NCBI GenBank assembly: GCA_016801885.1
Contig: CM028895.1
Location: 6,100,001 to 6,164,000 of the forward strand
DNA length: 64,000 nt
Direction: 5' to 3'
DNA from: Toxotes chatareus
Lineage: Eukaryota; Chordata; Actinopteri; Toxotidae
This document shows positions 1 to 13,636 of the stretch, in pieces (the stretch's first letter is position 1; the number at the start of each line of letters is the position of its first letter). Both the position numbers and the translations under genes were made by a program. The notes below the pieces were generated by a model. That model did no database searches and had not been told where the DNA came from. It saw nothing but the letters and a program-made list of their open reading frames with translations.

Positions 1-1961
1 CTGGTGTATTCATATGTGTGTTTATGGGAGTGTTTTGAGGTGTGCGTTTCCCAATGAAAAGGTGAGGCTTAAGGGCAGATTGCTGAACTTGATACACATC
101 TCATCTTATCAGAAATTGCCCCCTGTGCAGCGTTTCTCTGTGCTGAGGAGAAGGTAATTGCTATCAAAGAAGGACTGTCAGTTCTAAGTGGTGCAGAGTG
201 ACCAGTAGGTACTGCCTGAGGGTGGGTGACATCTGTACAGCCTGACAAACTGTGACAAAACACCTGCGGCTTTCCTGCCTTTGCAGACACAGCCCTGCAT
301 ACGAAAAGATGACCGTGCGAAGCTTTACTTTGATATAGATGTATTATCCATAATACACAGACTGGACAGCTTTCACATGCAGAACACACGTCTGTGACTG
401 TAAACACACATGCGCACAGACAGACAGACAGAAGTGCTCTCACTGGACCCTCAACACCTTGAAAAACACCTGCAGCAAAGTAATTCTCCTCTGGGTTCTG
501 CAGAGCTGCTGTGTTTGTATTTTAGTAGAAGTGTTGTTTTGGCCCCAAGAGATACCAGCAAGCCAATACAAACACACGGACATTCATAAATATACCCGCG
601 CACGCACAAACACGCACGCGCCCTCTCGAACACATGCCAACCAAGAAGGATGCTTTTGAGCTTTGAAAAAAAAAAAAGCTGCAAGATTCATAAACACACC
701 AATGAATTAATAATGGTGCTGTCAAAAGCAGCTCTCCGCTCGCGCCGGTGTATCTGGGCAAAACTCTTCTCATATGACACCTTCTTGTCACTCACTCCCT
801 TCACACAGGGAGTGGGACAGAGGTAGTCATACAGCAAGCAACAAGTACAGTTGCACTTTTTTTTTGTATCTTTCAGTACCATTAGGAAAACCAGGCGACT
901 TCAGTTGACATGTCAGTAAGTTGTGGGAATGAAGCTTGTTCATTGCTGTGCCGTTTGCACCTGTATTGCTGCTTTTTATTTCACATGGGATCTGTAAAGA
1001 TGGCGGACAGCCTACCTCTCCTGTTGTCAGCTCAAGACCAAACATGGATAGGTTACCACTAGCTAGACACCAGGCTTGTCATATCACAGGTTATGGTTAT
1101 GGGTGAAACTGAATGCTCTTTTGAATTACATCATTGGTATCAGTTGTTTTTGTGGAAGAATGAAATGAAAATGCGACAACTCATTATCAGTTCTCAAAAT
1201 GAACAGTATATTCTTTAACAACCAAAGCATCACAATTTTCTTTATTTTTTTCTTGCTGTTTTTAAATATCTAGCAATTTTCAGAGGAAACGGAAATACAG
1301 GTCTGCTGTGTAAAACAAATCACATTGCAATCTTTTGCATACTAATTAGGTAGTGTTAACATGCTCTTGCCCTGGAACATGGCCACAGCCATAGCAATGC
1401 AGCTAAGAAGAAAACAGCAGTGAAATGTAAACTAGTAGTACTGGAGAGAGGTGTTTACTATGATACGATCCAGTCATATTAATTTGTATAAATATGTACA
1501 GCAGCTAATTAGGGCTTCTGTGTAAGACTTTCTGAACTTGCAGATTGACATCGTCTCATTTAAATAATCTTTGATGGAGCATGCATTTGAGAGAGGCAGA
1601 TGGAGGAGTGGATAGTAAAAGTCACTGTGATTTCAGTGAAATTACTTTGAACATCAGTGATTTTACAAGTGAAAACTTAGCGACAGACGCTCTTATCGCA
1701 CATAACGAGCTTTTACATACTAATGGGAAAGAGAGACAACAGATGCTGTAGTGGCTATGTGAGGCTTCGTTGCTCATTGTAAACAAATGTAAAGAAACTG
1801 ATAAAAATCTTGCAAGATTTTAGTCCATACAGTAAATGTATGGACTGGGCGGCTAAACGATGAGTTCAAACTCATTATACAGTGTAGTAAAGCTGAGCGT
1901 TGCAGCAAATTTGGATGATAATTCTCTTCAAGTTCATCACTACGAGCGATACCTTTCACAT
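1..1961. other. Non-coding stretch, no gene seen
   Basis: All six frames are broken by frequent stops and the short open frames resemble no protein I know. The left end (about 410-620) has decayed CA and GACA simple-sequence DNA. A short site at 995-1006 resembles the YY1 core (AAGATGGCGG). The part from about 1880 leads into the repeat described next and may belong to it. Nothing else could be supported. Confidence 0.6.
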
Positions 1962-2127
1962 TATTTTGACATTGTCATTGGACACATTGCAGTTGTGTTT
2001 GCCATTGTCAGAGACTAATTTTATCATGTGTTAACGTGCTAACATTTGCTAATTAGCATAAAGCACAAAGTACTGCCGATAGTACTGGGAAAATGTAGTA
2101 AATTTTGAAGGTATTTCCTCCAGTGAC
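1962..2127 (+). repeat. Fragment of a dispersed teleost repeat (family A)
   Basis: The stretch contains the phrases GCTAACATTTGCTAATTAGC and a decayed CACAAAGTAC-type continuation. It aligns by eye with the longer copy at 31,760-32,042, which has CAGCTAACATTTACTAATTAGC followed by ACACAAACTACAGC in the same order. I recall this sequence as a very common interspersed repeat in percomorph fishes, but I cannot name it reliably. The copy is short, diverged and lacks the later part seen in the second copy. No open frame or terminal repeat is visible. Confidence 0.5.
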
Positions 2128-5100
2128 GGCCTGGAAAAATACCTTGGGTTTCTGAAAACAACAATAAAAGATGACAACACTAACAGCAAAAGAACTGAGT
2201 AGCTGTATTCAGGAGTTTTCAGCAGTGTATGTTTGTTAAGTGTGTTACTTCCAGCTGTTTCAGTCAGATTCCACCAGATTTGTCCCACAAGTCATAAGTG
2301 TTGGTACCAAAGCGCAGCTTGTCTGACAGAAATACTGTGTGAAAAATACAGGTTTATGAGCTGATGTTAGCTCCTGTCAGCTAACAGCTGACTCAGCACA
2401 TTATCGCCTGAGTCTGCTCCTCTGCAGCTTTCACTGAATTTGATTCAGAGCTTCCTTGTGTTGCTGTGATAAAAAAAAAAAAAACTCGAGAGAGAGCGGG
2501 AATTACTTTCAGAGACAACAACTTCTTTGACCACAACAACAACAAGAGCAATATAAACCACATATTCCCACAGCGTCTTGAATCAGCGCTAATCACTGGC
2601 TAGTTAGCATGTCGGCAGTTGATGTGCTTAAGTATTTCAGTAACATTTCATCATCGTCAGAGGCTTTTAGCCTGCAGGAAATCTTCTTATTACAGAACAT
2701 GTTTTCTTTTTTCTACCAGCAGTTATGGTTCACTCAAGCCAGAAATAAACATTTGTAATATTCACGTCTGTCGCCTAATACAGACAATGTATAAAATTAG
2801 TTTAACAGAAACAAATGGCTTGATTTGAGACTAGAATTTCATTAGATACGACACAGCACTTGATGGTCTTAGTTTATTGTTGTGATAGTACAACCTCGAG
2901 GGATTATGTCTGAACAGGATGTATTCCCTGAATGGGTCTAAATAAACTTTGAAATACTGGCAATTTTCCATTGTATAGTACCAAAATAAAACTACAGGGA
3001 AAGGCTCTCAGGGCTATGTTGCTTTCACAAACACACTAAAAGCTTCAAGAGCCACATCAATCTACTTTGATGCATCTGCTACAGAAAGTTTCTTTCCAAC
3101 ATCAAAAAGAAGACCAAAATGATTATTTTTGGTGAGTTCAAACTTGGAAAGCTGACCATTCACTGTGCTGCTGCTGATGCTTCAAATGTTCCACCTGCAA
3201 AGCAGAGGGACTGGATTAAAAAGCAGAAAATAACATGCATCAGTTACTGCTCTCGGCGTGTTAATTCTTATTATATCCAGAGCCTTCAGAGTAAATGTAT
3301 GCATACACACAGAGGCACTGAATGTGTGCTTAGTCCCAAAGCTAGAAAAGCAGAATCTGCTGATACTTACATCTATATAACATCCTGTCTGTCTCTACAG
3401 GAAATGTGAGTTTTTGAGGATCCTGGAAATGCTCATGGGATCCACTGGGCTTCTGCCACAGGAACACTGAGTGTTTGTTACTGTTAATTATTTTTATCTT
3501 GTTATGTCTTTAAGGCTTTGGCATTTCAGTATTGTTGATTAACTTTGTGTTGTTATTTGTGTTGAGTATTTTAGTCCAGTAAAGCTCATTTAATTTGGAT
3601 TTGATAAAGGAGCAAAGAAAGAAACAGAGACAGAGACACAGCGAGCCAGGAAACAGAGACACAGACAATATTTCTGCTTTGCTCTGACAGAGTCTTGAGT
3701 CTTTCACATCTTCGCCAACTTTGAAAAGTCATGATTGGAATACTGAATATGACTCTTCGTATTCTCTCCCCATTGTGTTCATGTGTTTGCGAATGCACTT
3801 CAAACTCCAAAGACTGACACTTGCAGCACTCCATATTTTTTTTGCTGTTGAGGCGATACGGTAACTGAGATAGAGGGTTTTGTTGCAGCTCATTGCATAA
3901 TGTCAATAGACAATTAGGCATTTACTGAGTTCTACCCGCAAGCTAATTAGAGCTACGTAATTACTGGAGGGAAAGTCTTAAGTGTTCCCAAATGGAGCAC
4001 CAGATAGCCACTTAGACAGCACTGTGCTGTGTAAGTGACCTGACACTCCAATCACAGCCCCAGAGACACTCAGACGAGGACTAGAGGTGCTTGACAAGGC
4101 TCAACATTGCGTTAAGTCAGGATAAGTGGTGTTCACTGGTGACAAGACCGTGGTGCTGCTTGGATTTTTTTTTTTTTTTTTTTTTGAAAATGGTCAGTGC
4201 TATTTCTGTATGGCCTGAACTCGCACAAGGTCCTCATGCAAAAGGAGAAGGTCTGAAACTGTAAGGATTTACATTTCACTTTAGAGACGAGCGTTGTTGG
4301 TCTTTGGAGAGTTTTCTCTGAGCGTACATCTTCTCTCAAATGACAGTTTTCATATGTAAACATCATAGTAAAAGCTGACTAAACAACTTTTAAACATGCC
4401 AAACACAACTTTTCTTACTTAAGCATTCCAGTCTTGCTCATCCCCTTAACCTCGCCTCATCTTAGAACTCATCTTGCTCCTTTGACTCTATTCCCCCGTC
4501 TGTCTCCCATGGGTTTGTTTCAGAAATGCCTCATCTCCTTCGCTCTGATGGACTTCCAACTGTGATGCAAGAGTTTCCAAGATTGGCATGTCTTCTGGCA
4601 TCGGCCCTTTCTCTCCCTTCTTTACATCTCTCTGTATATCCTAACTCCTTGTGATGTGCTCAAATCAACAATTCAGTCTCATCTATCCCTCGCGCTCTGT
4701 CTTCCATCCATCAGTTTATTCACCATTATTTGTCTTGCTTCTCCCGTGGCTCAGTCAGGGGCACCAAATTCAGGTCAGGCAGGCAGCCATCAAACATAGC
4801 TCTCACGGCAGCTGTGAATGAAAGGAACATGTATGTGAAATGGCATGTCTGTGATAGATTTGCAGGCAATTTTTATTTTGAATGCTACACCTGAACTGTC
4901 GCTGTTGGTTATTGGACATTTTAAAGAGTGGTGACACGCGCGCTTTCTCAATATTAAGGCAATTAAATTCATGCAGTAGATCTAATAGGTGATTTGCACA
5001 CTCTGTAAAGGATAATCCATGATCTGGTATGATAAAACAGTTTTTAGGGGGCATCGTTTTTCAGATGAGGAAGTAGCAGATTTTTTCTTAAATTCCTTGA

Positions 5101-7065
5101 AGAAAAATATAAACTAAAAAGTACTGTAGATGATTGGTTACCAGCCTTTTCTAACTAAAGATTACTTTTCATGTCCACATACAATACATGCATGAGCCAA
5201 GATCTACCATTTTATGAAGGAGAAACTAACACAGCATGAAATGAAAGTCTCTCACCAGCTCCCAAAATAAGCCTTACAGACACACCTTCAAATGTAAAAG
5301 TCTGATTAATAATAATAAAAAAAAAAGCAGGAGTTCTCAGGTCAGTAATAATATGCCGTGTCTTGCTGTGAGAAACCACAGCCAGATTTTGTGGTTTTCC
5401 TGTGCTCACTGTGGCCATTGCTTACAGCCCTCCCTGTAACATTTAAAACTAACCAGCTGTGCTAAAGAAAACACTTAAAACACCTGTTATGTAAACAAAC
5501 ATTATGTTAGCCAAATTTTTGTTACAAACACAATGCATTTCATGTGGTTGCTTCATAATAAAAGCTCCCATGGGATTTGCTCATGCAAAACATTTCATGT
5601 GAAACAGGCATGGCAGGAAGTGATTGCTTTAAATTAGCAGTCATGCAACACAGTGGGAGCCGTCCCTATACAGCAAAGAAATTTGATTGGTAAAAACTAC
5701 AGTATATTTCAACTGAAGTGTTTCCTGATTAACTCAGAAATCCAGATTGGCCTAGCTGCAAAATCTGACCCTGTGTGGCAGGGACAGAAAGAGACCCTCA
5801 GAAAAGCAGGAAACCAACACAATGTTTTTTTAACACTGTTACAGAAGTGTTTAACTATAAGTATTTAACTATGGGACTTTCAAGGGGCTCGGTTTTAAAA
5901 ACATCCCCCTCCAAAAAAGTTAAGCAAATGCTAGTTTCTCAAAACAAACATTACTATTTGAGAAATAAAATAACTTTTTTTTTTTTGCTGCATTTTCATA
6001 TAGAACAAAGGTAAAACAAGCAGGTTTCAGGTCAGGCACTGGTACATATATATGATTGCAGTGAAGAGCATTTCTTTATAGAATAAAAATCATGTGTTTT
6101 CTTCTTTTTTATTCCATATAAACTAATTTTCCTTTATATATACCTAAATGTGCCAGATACAGATTCCTTCACAGATGTTTTACTTGTTCAGGTCTATTTT
6201 TCTTTTTGTCATCAGTAGAATTTCCTGTCTTGATCGCTTTCCTCCGATTTTTTTTCTCTCTCAGTTTCATGTCATGCTCAAGTGTATAAAAACCCCCAAG
6301 CCAACGATCTGTACTGCCACTGGCTTGGATTCAGTCTCCCCTCTGAGCACAAAAAGGTTTGCATTTGGACCCCTGCTTCAAGCGTGAATCTGTCTGCTCC
6401 CGATAGAAGCCTCAGCCTCACTTGTTATCACCAGACACTTTATAAGTGATTCCCAATTGGATGCTTTCCTGAACTGGGACCCAGAAATCAGATTGAGAAT
6501 GACTGTGACACTGCGGTGTCCCTCCAGTGGTGTGTCTAAACCGCTCTCCCTCCTGCAGAACGACAGCAATCTGCCAATAAACCTATTTAGTGTTTGAAGA
6601 GGGGACGTTCTCTACGATGCCTGCCTGGACCCCAGGTCCTTATTAGTCTCTTACAGAAGTGTCAGTGAACCTCTCTTCTCCCTTGTTGGTTAATCAAAGC
6701 CTCTTCGTGCTGGCACTGCTGACGGTGAAACTCGCTCACTTCTGATTCACAGAAGCTGGTTTTCTGTCCAAGGAGTTCTGTGGAAATGATATTCTGCTGA
6801 GTTATCATGCACAGCACGCTCTTAAGTTCCTGTAAAGGTTAATTTCATAAACAGGAACTGAAAAGCATTTGCCAAATATATGCACATTCTTTATATTTAG
6901 TGTGTTCTGTACATGTAGGTACAGACCATTTTATTTGGATTATGTGACTCAGACACAGTGTGGGTCTGACTGAACATCCTGTCAACAGCCAATTTTGCAA
7001 CAGGAAATCAGTGTGTACCCATTCATGTCGACTGAAACAATGAATTTAAAAGAGGATCAAACAGG
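2128..7065. other. Non-coding stretch, no gene seen
   Basis: No frame here has protein-like character. There are simple-sequence runs: A at about 2471-2484, T at about 4165-4185, and smaller A/T runs near 5320 and 5975. The segment at about 3890-3990 mixes TAATTA-type and GC-containing words and could be a conserved non-coding element, but that needs alignment. Position 2340-2610 has several TAGC/GCTA-rich words like those in family A and may be an unrecognised extension of that repeat. Confidence 0.55.
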
Positions 7066-7150
7066 CCCAGCTCATGATTATTTTCACTACTGGTTAATCT
7101 GATGATCATTTTCTTGCTTAATTGTTTAATTTATGAAATGTTTTTTCATG
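7066..7150 (+). repeat. Fragment of the TAATCGATTA repeat (family B)
   Basis: The words TGATTATTTTCACTACTGG, TTAATCTGATGATCATTTTC and TTGCTTAATTGTTTAATTTATGAAATG follow one another in the order typical of one end of a widespread teleost AT-rich repeat. Related pieces in this window are at 40,025-40,104, 46,045-46,159 and 53,190-53,620. Only one end is present here. The family is probably a non-autonomous DNA transposon; that class assignment is from memory. Confidence 0.5.
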
Positions 7151-8447
7151 TCTAACAGTTTAAAAATTACTGATACTCGATTCACTGTCTTAGTCTGCCA
7201 CCAACCATTTTTTCATTTGCAGTCATTAAGTCTAAAAAAAAATAAATAAATGGAAAGATCCAGATCCAGCAGTTTAATATGCAGCTATAAACTTTCGGTG
7301 TTTTGATCCTGTAGGAAAGATGACTCAGTTTGGTTTGGTTCTCTGAACTAATCCTTCTCTATAGCAGGGGCCATTTTCACCAAATTTACAAAATGCAAGG
7401 TGTGATTTGCTACATGAGATCATTTCCTCTGGCATGTTTCACTAATCGAGACAAACACCATACTCATGATCCATGTGCAATCATACGAGAACCCTGCACC
7501 ATTTTTCTGCAATTTGTGAGAGTAACAATCATTTTTTAACGTGATGTTGCCACCATTTGTGATCTGCACGTAAACAGTGCTCGGAAATCACTTTAATGAA
7601 ACAGGCCCCAGGTTAGAGTGAAGTGCAGAAGTACCGGCTCACCCACTAATCTACGTGTCCCAGGTCTGATGTTTGTGGCCAAGGAAGCAATGCAGTTTCC
7701 CCATTTTCCAAGATGTTGTTTTCAACGCCCTCCCACATCGTTATATGTGATAATCACTGAACTTCTCATAAGAAGTTAGATTTCTTCATTCTCTACCCTC
7801 TGAGAGCTGAATGCGTGGAGAAATGCCCGATACACTCACCACACAGTTAAAGAACCATGTGACAGAAATCCAAAGATGCTGTTCAGAAGACAAATCGTGA
7901 CCCTACTTGCAGTTCTCTTATATTTTTTCCACTCCCTACGCAATACGTCTATATATTCCTTTCCTCCCATCTCCACTTGCTGTCTCTCAATCTTCCTCTC
8001 TTCTTTGGGTGTCAAGCAAAGAGGAAGGAGTGGCTGCTGTACTGGCATGACAGAGTGGGGTTGCTGCTCTTTTTTGTAGCTGTTGCGAAGCTGTCAGCCG
8101 TTCGCCTGAGGAGGTAGAAAGACAACGAGACAGGAGTGTGTCACACAGGATTGAGCTGTCACACATATTGAGGAAAGACTTCCGTCATCGGGTTCACATA
8201 TTATACAGGAGGTCACACTCCTCAGATTTACACTGAAATCTGAATGCTCAGAATGATACGTGTTCTATTTTATGCATCAGTGATTGTGTACAGGAAATAA
8301 CTTAGTTATCATATTACTGTGAGACAATTTGACATGCCTGCTACATGATTATTTTTTTTATTGTTGTATGGTATTAGAATTGTTTTTTTCTTTGCTTAAT
8401 ATGTATGTGCAGTTCTGCAAATGAAATGTATGAGTGGTTTTATCATA
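7151..8447. other. Non-coding stretch, no gene seen
   Basis: No recognisable coding sequence. A few frames open at about 7836-8079 on both strands, but the minus frame is driven by a pyrimidine-rich tract on the plus strand. No terminal inverted repeats or tandem arrays were noticed. Confidence 0.5.
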
Positions 8448-8530
8448 GTCAGGAAAAACTTTATTGATCCCCTGCAAGAAGACTGCTTTGTTACAGCTGC
8501 ACAACACAATTAGGAAAAAAGAGCAAATAA
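8448..8530 (-). mobile_element. LINE-like 3' tail
   Basis: Read on the minus strand, the segment ends with GGGGATCAATAAAGTTTTTCC, a 3'-terminal signature of many fish non-LTR retrotransposons and of SINEs that share their tails. The same type of terminus (GGGAATTAATAAAGT) occurs in the clear LINE at 13,637-14,430. The sequence further inside (toward 8530) is A/T-rich and has no open frame. This is therefore only a terminal scrap, and its clade cannot be assigned. Confidence 0.45.
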
Positions 8531-11500
8531 GTAAACAACTAAAAACTACTATTGTAACTGTAATAAATACACTGTAAGTGAATAGAAAAAATCTAGAAAA
8601 AGTAATGTGTGAGGTAGAATCACCAGGTCTATCACTTTGAATGATAAAAAAAATCTTTTTAAACAATCTGTAGTTCAAATATTATGCACAAGAATCAATT
8701 TTTTAAAATGCCACTCTGTAATTAAACATTTTTTTAACCTCAGTGACTGCCTAATCAGTAGCTTATTTGTCTTTTTTTTTTTTTTACCCCATTTTTCTTA
8801 TCACTTTCTGTTGCCAGAGGTTTTTCTGAGCTGTGCTTGTTGCTTGAAGACATAGTTTTTCACTTTGATATTCAAGGTCTCCTTGCAGAAGGAAATTTGA
8901 AAAATCTGAGTGGCTGAGGACATAAATTACGGGTGAAAATCATTTCAAACCAGTCTAGTCTTTGTCTGTTTCTTGGTCAAGATTGCTTAAAGCCATAATC
9001 TACATCACTTACATAAACTGCATGTCCTTGCCTGTTGCCGCAGTCATTTTGTGTATGTGTGCTGTGTTTTTGGCTAACATGAATTGTCTGCTGTGACACT
9101 GATAAATGGCATTGCACTTTGAGTAGCGGCTCTCAGAGACTCTGTCCCTCCTGGCTGTCGTTGCTCATTGCTCTGTCCTATTATTTATCTGTGAACAGAG
9201 ACGTGGAGGGCTGGTCGCTGTCTGTCAGAAGGCAGTCTATCTGCACTGAGCCCCAGTCCTGTCACCTGGCTGCAACTTCCACTCCCTCTCTCATTTCCTA
9301 ATGCTTGGGGTATTATGGCTTTCTCCCACAGGAAATATTGATGAGGACCCTTAAGGTCAAACTGAAATTTGAATTCTCTTCACTTGTTGTCTAAGGAAAC
9401 ATACTGTACACTGTAATTGTGCTGCAGCTGTTTGGCATACTGTTTAATTTTTTTGAAAGATTATAAACCCCAATGGAAACAGTGACATCTGGATGGGCAT
9501 TTGCCTTGAGAGACACGTTGTCAGTTTCAGCAGTGCCCTCTTACTGTAGCACATCATACTCTATATCCTACCAACACTGATTTTTTTTTTTTACCAACAT
9601 GGAGGCATGTGCATGTTTCAAGCTGCGACTCAACATTTGGTAGCACTTTGTAAACCAGAATAAATTTAACTTCAGTTCATTCATAATCTGTAAACAACAG
9701 GCCACTGATTACTTAGTGGTCTACTCAATGCAGTGAAGTGCTGATGTTCCAGATGCAATGTTATTTCATTGTCCTTGGAAAACTAAATGAAACTTGTAGG
9801 AAGGGAATGCTAATCAGGGAACATGAATAGGACTGCTGTGTTTAACTTCAAAGACATTATTGTGTTACATCTCCACCAGTATTTTAATTAACTGGGTCAA
9901 GGACCACATCTCCACTCCATTGTCCCATTTTGAAAGAGCCTGTGATGCAAAAACAACAATCAGTTCTGCCCCCTAGTCCTCTGTGTTATCTGATCGCAGT
10001 CACCTGGTCCAGGGAACAGCCAGAGGGTCCTCAGTTTTTTTGGTTTTTGTTTTTTTCCTTGTGGCCAGCTGGGGGCGGTGAATGGGAAGACAAACGATGC
10101 GGCAGCCATCTTCATACAATACGAGGGGAAATGCTTCAGTCATTATTCAGGATGACTCTGTGGGGCGTTTAGATGTTTAAGTGGCTCCTTTTAAAATGCC
10201 AGATGTTGCCTTTCTGACTGTTGATTTTGAAACCAGAGGGTCAGAGGGACGGGGTGTGCAGAGGAGCAGAGAGAGAGGGATGTGAACGGAGGAGGCTGCG
10301 TGTAAAGATACAGATAGATACAAACCGTAGACACACAGGCAGATGCTTTTAATCCCCAAAGAGAAAGTGGAAGAGCGGAGAAAATGGGATCCACGACAAG
10401 GAGGGCAAATGGAGTTGGGGGGTTAAAACAGAGCGAGTGCCCATTTCACTGGCAACTCTTCTCCTCTGATCTGCCGTCCACTGGCTCATGTTCTGGGCAT
10501 CCATTCCCAGAATGTGAGTCCAGCCGGCCAACCTGCTTTTTGTTCTGCATCTGCCCCTTTCACACTCAGTCATGCCTGCAGCTAATGGATTTACTCTGTA
10601 CAAGAGTTCAGCTTTCAGATTTTTATGGCTGTTTTGATTACAGATCATGTGAATTGTGTAATTCAACTTTAAAAGCAGTTGGTGTGTGTATTTATGGGTC
10701 TGTGTGAGCACAGGAAAACATGAATTTTCATGGCTTTTACTGTGGGACAGAAAACCGTTATCACTGTATTATGAATTATTAATTACCCTGGGATAAGGAC
10801 AAGGGCTGTTTACTAAAACTAAGAGTCTAAGCCAAGCTCAAGTAACAACAGCAGCAGCAACATTTTACGATACTAAAAGAAAGCAAATGCTTGGACATTT
10901 CTGGTGACACGGATGGTGCATCACAGACTGGTGCTTAATAATTTCACAAACATTTTACGGCTATTGTTCTTTTCTTGAGTAAATCCGCAGGCTTTCTCAC
11001 TGCTCCCCATCTGTCCCTGCCAGTGGGTAACTCACTGATAATTTTTGAGAGTTTTGCTTTTTCTTAACAAAATTAAAAGTCCATTCAGTCATTGCTGTGT
11101 CATTGCCTGGAGTGTTTGGGAGCGTTTTCTGATTTTGAAAATGTTTGGGTATAAATGAGAAATTAACTTTTTTTTCTTGTCCCTCCTCTCCACTCCTGAA
11201 TAACATACTTTCTGCTGATATGACTTTGTCCAACGTTATTACTGTGCAATGTGAGGGGCCAGCTGGTTATTGAGCTACGGAGTAGGTACAGTGGCTGGGT
11301 TAATGAGGGTCACAGTCACTGCTGGCTGTCAGAAAGCTGAAGGAGGGAGAATCCAGTACATATTAACAGAGTTAATTGTAGCTCTAATGCAGCATATCCT
11401 AGGGCTGCCCTTTCCTTGTAAAAGACCTGAACCATACCAGTGGCCCTGTCTCTTAGACCATCTCATAAGGTCTGGACCAACATCTCTATTAACGACACAC

Positions 11501-11881
11501 TTTACTCCATACGGTGACTTTAGTATTCAGCTGTGAAAATTAAATATGAAAAAAAAAAACAGGATATTATGTATTATATATTATATTATAGGACAGGTAT
11601 TACAGTGTGGCTCCAAAGCGAGTTAACATTTGAATTTGCAGCAACATGTGCATAAGAAACATTGCTAACTAATGTCCCCTAAATTAAAGGACCATATACT
11701 TCATCTGCCCATGCCCTGTGGAGCAACACATGGCAGCATTTTCTGATCTGGCACCTTTATCTGCAGGACAGCATCATTTACCTGTGCTTTCCAAAACTAT
11801 TACAAGTCACTGTTGAAAAATAAATGTGTTTTATGATGTGATATGACAACACTATGGTTAAAGTTTGGTCAGGTTTGTCAC
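8531..11881. other. Non-coding stretch, no gene seen
   Basis: No protein-like frame. At 10,349-10,711 both strands stay open for about 110-120 codons, but composition and lack of any motif argue against coding. The segment 10,765-10,860 (AATTATTAATTACCC, then GATAAGGACAAGGGC) has a mixed character sometimes seen in conserved enhancers. Poly-T/A runs occur near 8,770, 9,580 and 11,550. Confidence 0.5.
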
Positions 11882-12056
11882 TCACACACACACACACACA
11901 CACTCGCACATGGATGGCAACCATGCTAGGTGCAGGTGTAACCATCAGGGGCTAATTTGGGGTTCTGTGTCTTACTGAAGTGTCAGCCTCAAGGACATGT
12001 GGATGTGAGCCGGCGATCGAACCGCCAACAGATTAATGGACCTGCCGAGCCACAGC
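11882..12056 (-). mobile_element. tRNA-derived SINE with (TG)n tail
   Basis: On the minus strand the element starts at 12,056 with GCTGTGGCTCGGCAGG, an A-box-like start. It then carries GGTTCGATCGCC (12,012-12,023), a near-perfect RNA polymerase III B box. The unrelated body follows, including the phrase AGACACAGAACCCCAAATTAG, and the element ends in a (TG)n tract at 11,882-11,903. This order is characteristic of an abundant SINE type in spiny-rayed fishes, recognised from memory. The head lacks a few bases of the A-box region, so the copy is probably not transcribed efficiently. The (CA)11 microsatellite here is best read as the SINE tail. Confidence 0.8.
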
Positions 12057-13298
12057 CAACCTCAAACCAGAAATCTTACCCCCTGACCATATGGACCATC
12101 TGTTATAAAGGGAGTTCTCGGAGAGATGAAAGTTACCACTTGTGTCGGCTCCAGACTGTAAGCACATTGTCATTCAGGCTCCACCATACTTACGGTCGCA
12201 GTATTACAACTGCAAAGGGAGCCTTTCCATTATGCTCCTGGCTGTTTTATTTTCAAATTGCTGCTTCCAAGGCAATGATGTCCATGCCTCTGGCAACGAC
12301 AGCAATGCTGGGACACTCTGTGAATCAGCCTTTAGACAGACACAAGGACAGCTCTCAGGTAACTCCATCACCTGCTGCTGTTCCTGTAGATGAGGACCTG
12401 GGACAAATTCTTTCCCATGAGATTAACCTCATGAGTTCCTATATGTGCGGATGCCAGCTTCAAAGACATTTTATTACAGGCTGTACAGAACACAATTAGC
12501 GGCCTTTTAACTTTTGGAATCTCAGAGGAGCATTTGACAAACATGAGAAAGCAATATTCGTCCACCGCAGTTAGCACTGGAGGGCTGCCCTGAAGCTGCC
12601 AGGGATGAGTTGGCTGTGACAGGTGGTAACCTGTTCATTGTTACAAGAGCAGGCATTCGTGGCAGGAGAGAAGCTGACCACATCTGGTCCCTTGGCAGCA
12701 CAAAATGGAGTGACACATCTGCCAGTATAAAATAGCAATTTCCAAGTGACATAATGCAGTATCAGATTTTACCCTTTTGTTTTATTTTATAGGTACAGAT
12801 GAACCGAGGCATGACAAAAAAAAAAAAGTTATTATACTACATTAACCTCTTATCTTTCTTTCTGAGCCTTGCTTTTCTGAGCTCAGTGCTCTCCACGTCT
12901 GAAAGAATGAGTGTTCACAAAGCCAACATCCAATAAAGATGTTAGTCGATAACAGACCGTAGCTGTTTTCACCCGCTATATCTCAAAGGTAACACACACT
13001 CATTCTTACCTATCATCCTCCATCACATGTCTGCAATGTTCATGCCTTATCAGATCCCAACACGCAGACACTGACCCGTTCCTGAGCTGAGCTGAACCTG
13101 GCATAATGTCAATAGAACATAGGAGTCTTCAAATTAACTGTTTTCATTTTTCTACATTCTTTTCTTTGGTCTCTGTAATGTTAAACCCATTAACTACTGT
13201 CTGTGAATACTAAAGGTGAATATAGGGCATAACATAATACCTGTGAGGCATGTTTCTGTGCACCGCTAGTTTCATTCGCAATTAAATTATATAGGTAT
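12057..13298. other. Non-coding stretch, no gene seen
   Basis: The frame open on the plus strand through 11,957-12,499 begins inside the SINE and has no recognisable domain, so it is not counted as a gene. An A run lies at about 12,817-12,828. No other structure was seen up to the transposon boundary. Confidence 0.5.
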
Positions 13299-13306
13299 GT
13301 ATGTTG
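13299..13306. repeat. Left 8-bp target-site duplication of the hAT element
   Basis: GTATGTTG immediately precedes the left terminal inverted repeat. The identical octamer follows the right terminus at 14,697-14,704. An 8-bp duplication is the hallmark of hAT-superfamily insertion. Confidence 0.9.
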
Positions 13307-13636
13307 TAGGGCTGGGCGATATGGACCAAAAGTCATATCCCGATATCTTCAGGCTGAATATCGATTTACGATATATATCCCGATATTTTTATCACAAAGT
13401 GAGAGCAAATGTTCAGTCAAAGTCAAAGCCAAATATGACATGTCACATGTCACGATTAATTTATTTAACCTCTATTTAACAATCAGTTTTTCAACAGAGA
13501 CCTGGTCGAAATAGCAGCATAAAACACAAAGTAAAACACCAATAGCCAAGTGTAATATGTGACCGAAGCACTGCATCCTCAGCCACCCATTCAGCTCTGG
13601 AAGCGGTGCTGAGAGCTCCAGGTTAGCAGCTTGCTT

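Noticed and set aside
11957..12499. 180-codon plus-strand frame
   Set aside because: Its first part is the antisense of the SINE and the remainder has no recognisable character.
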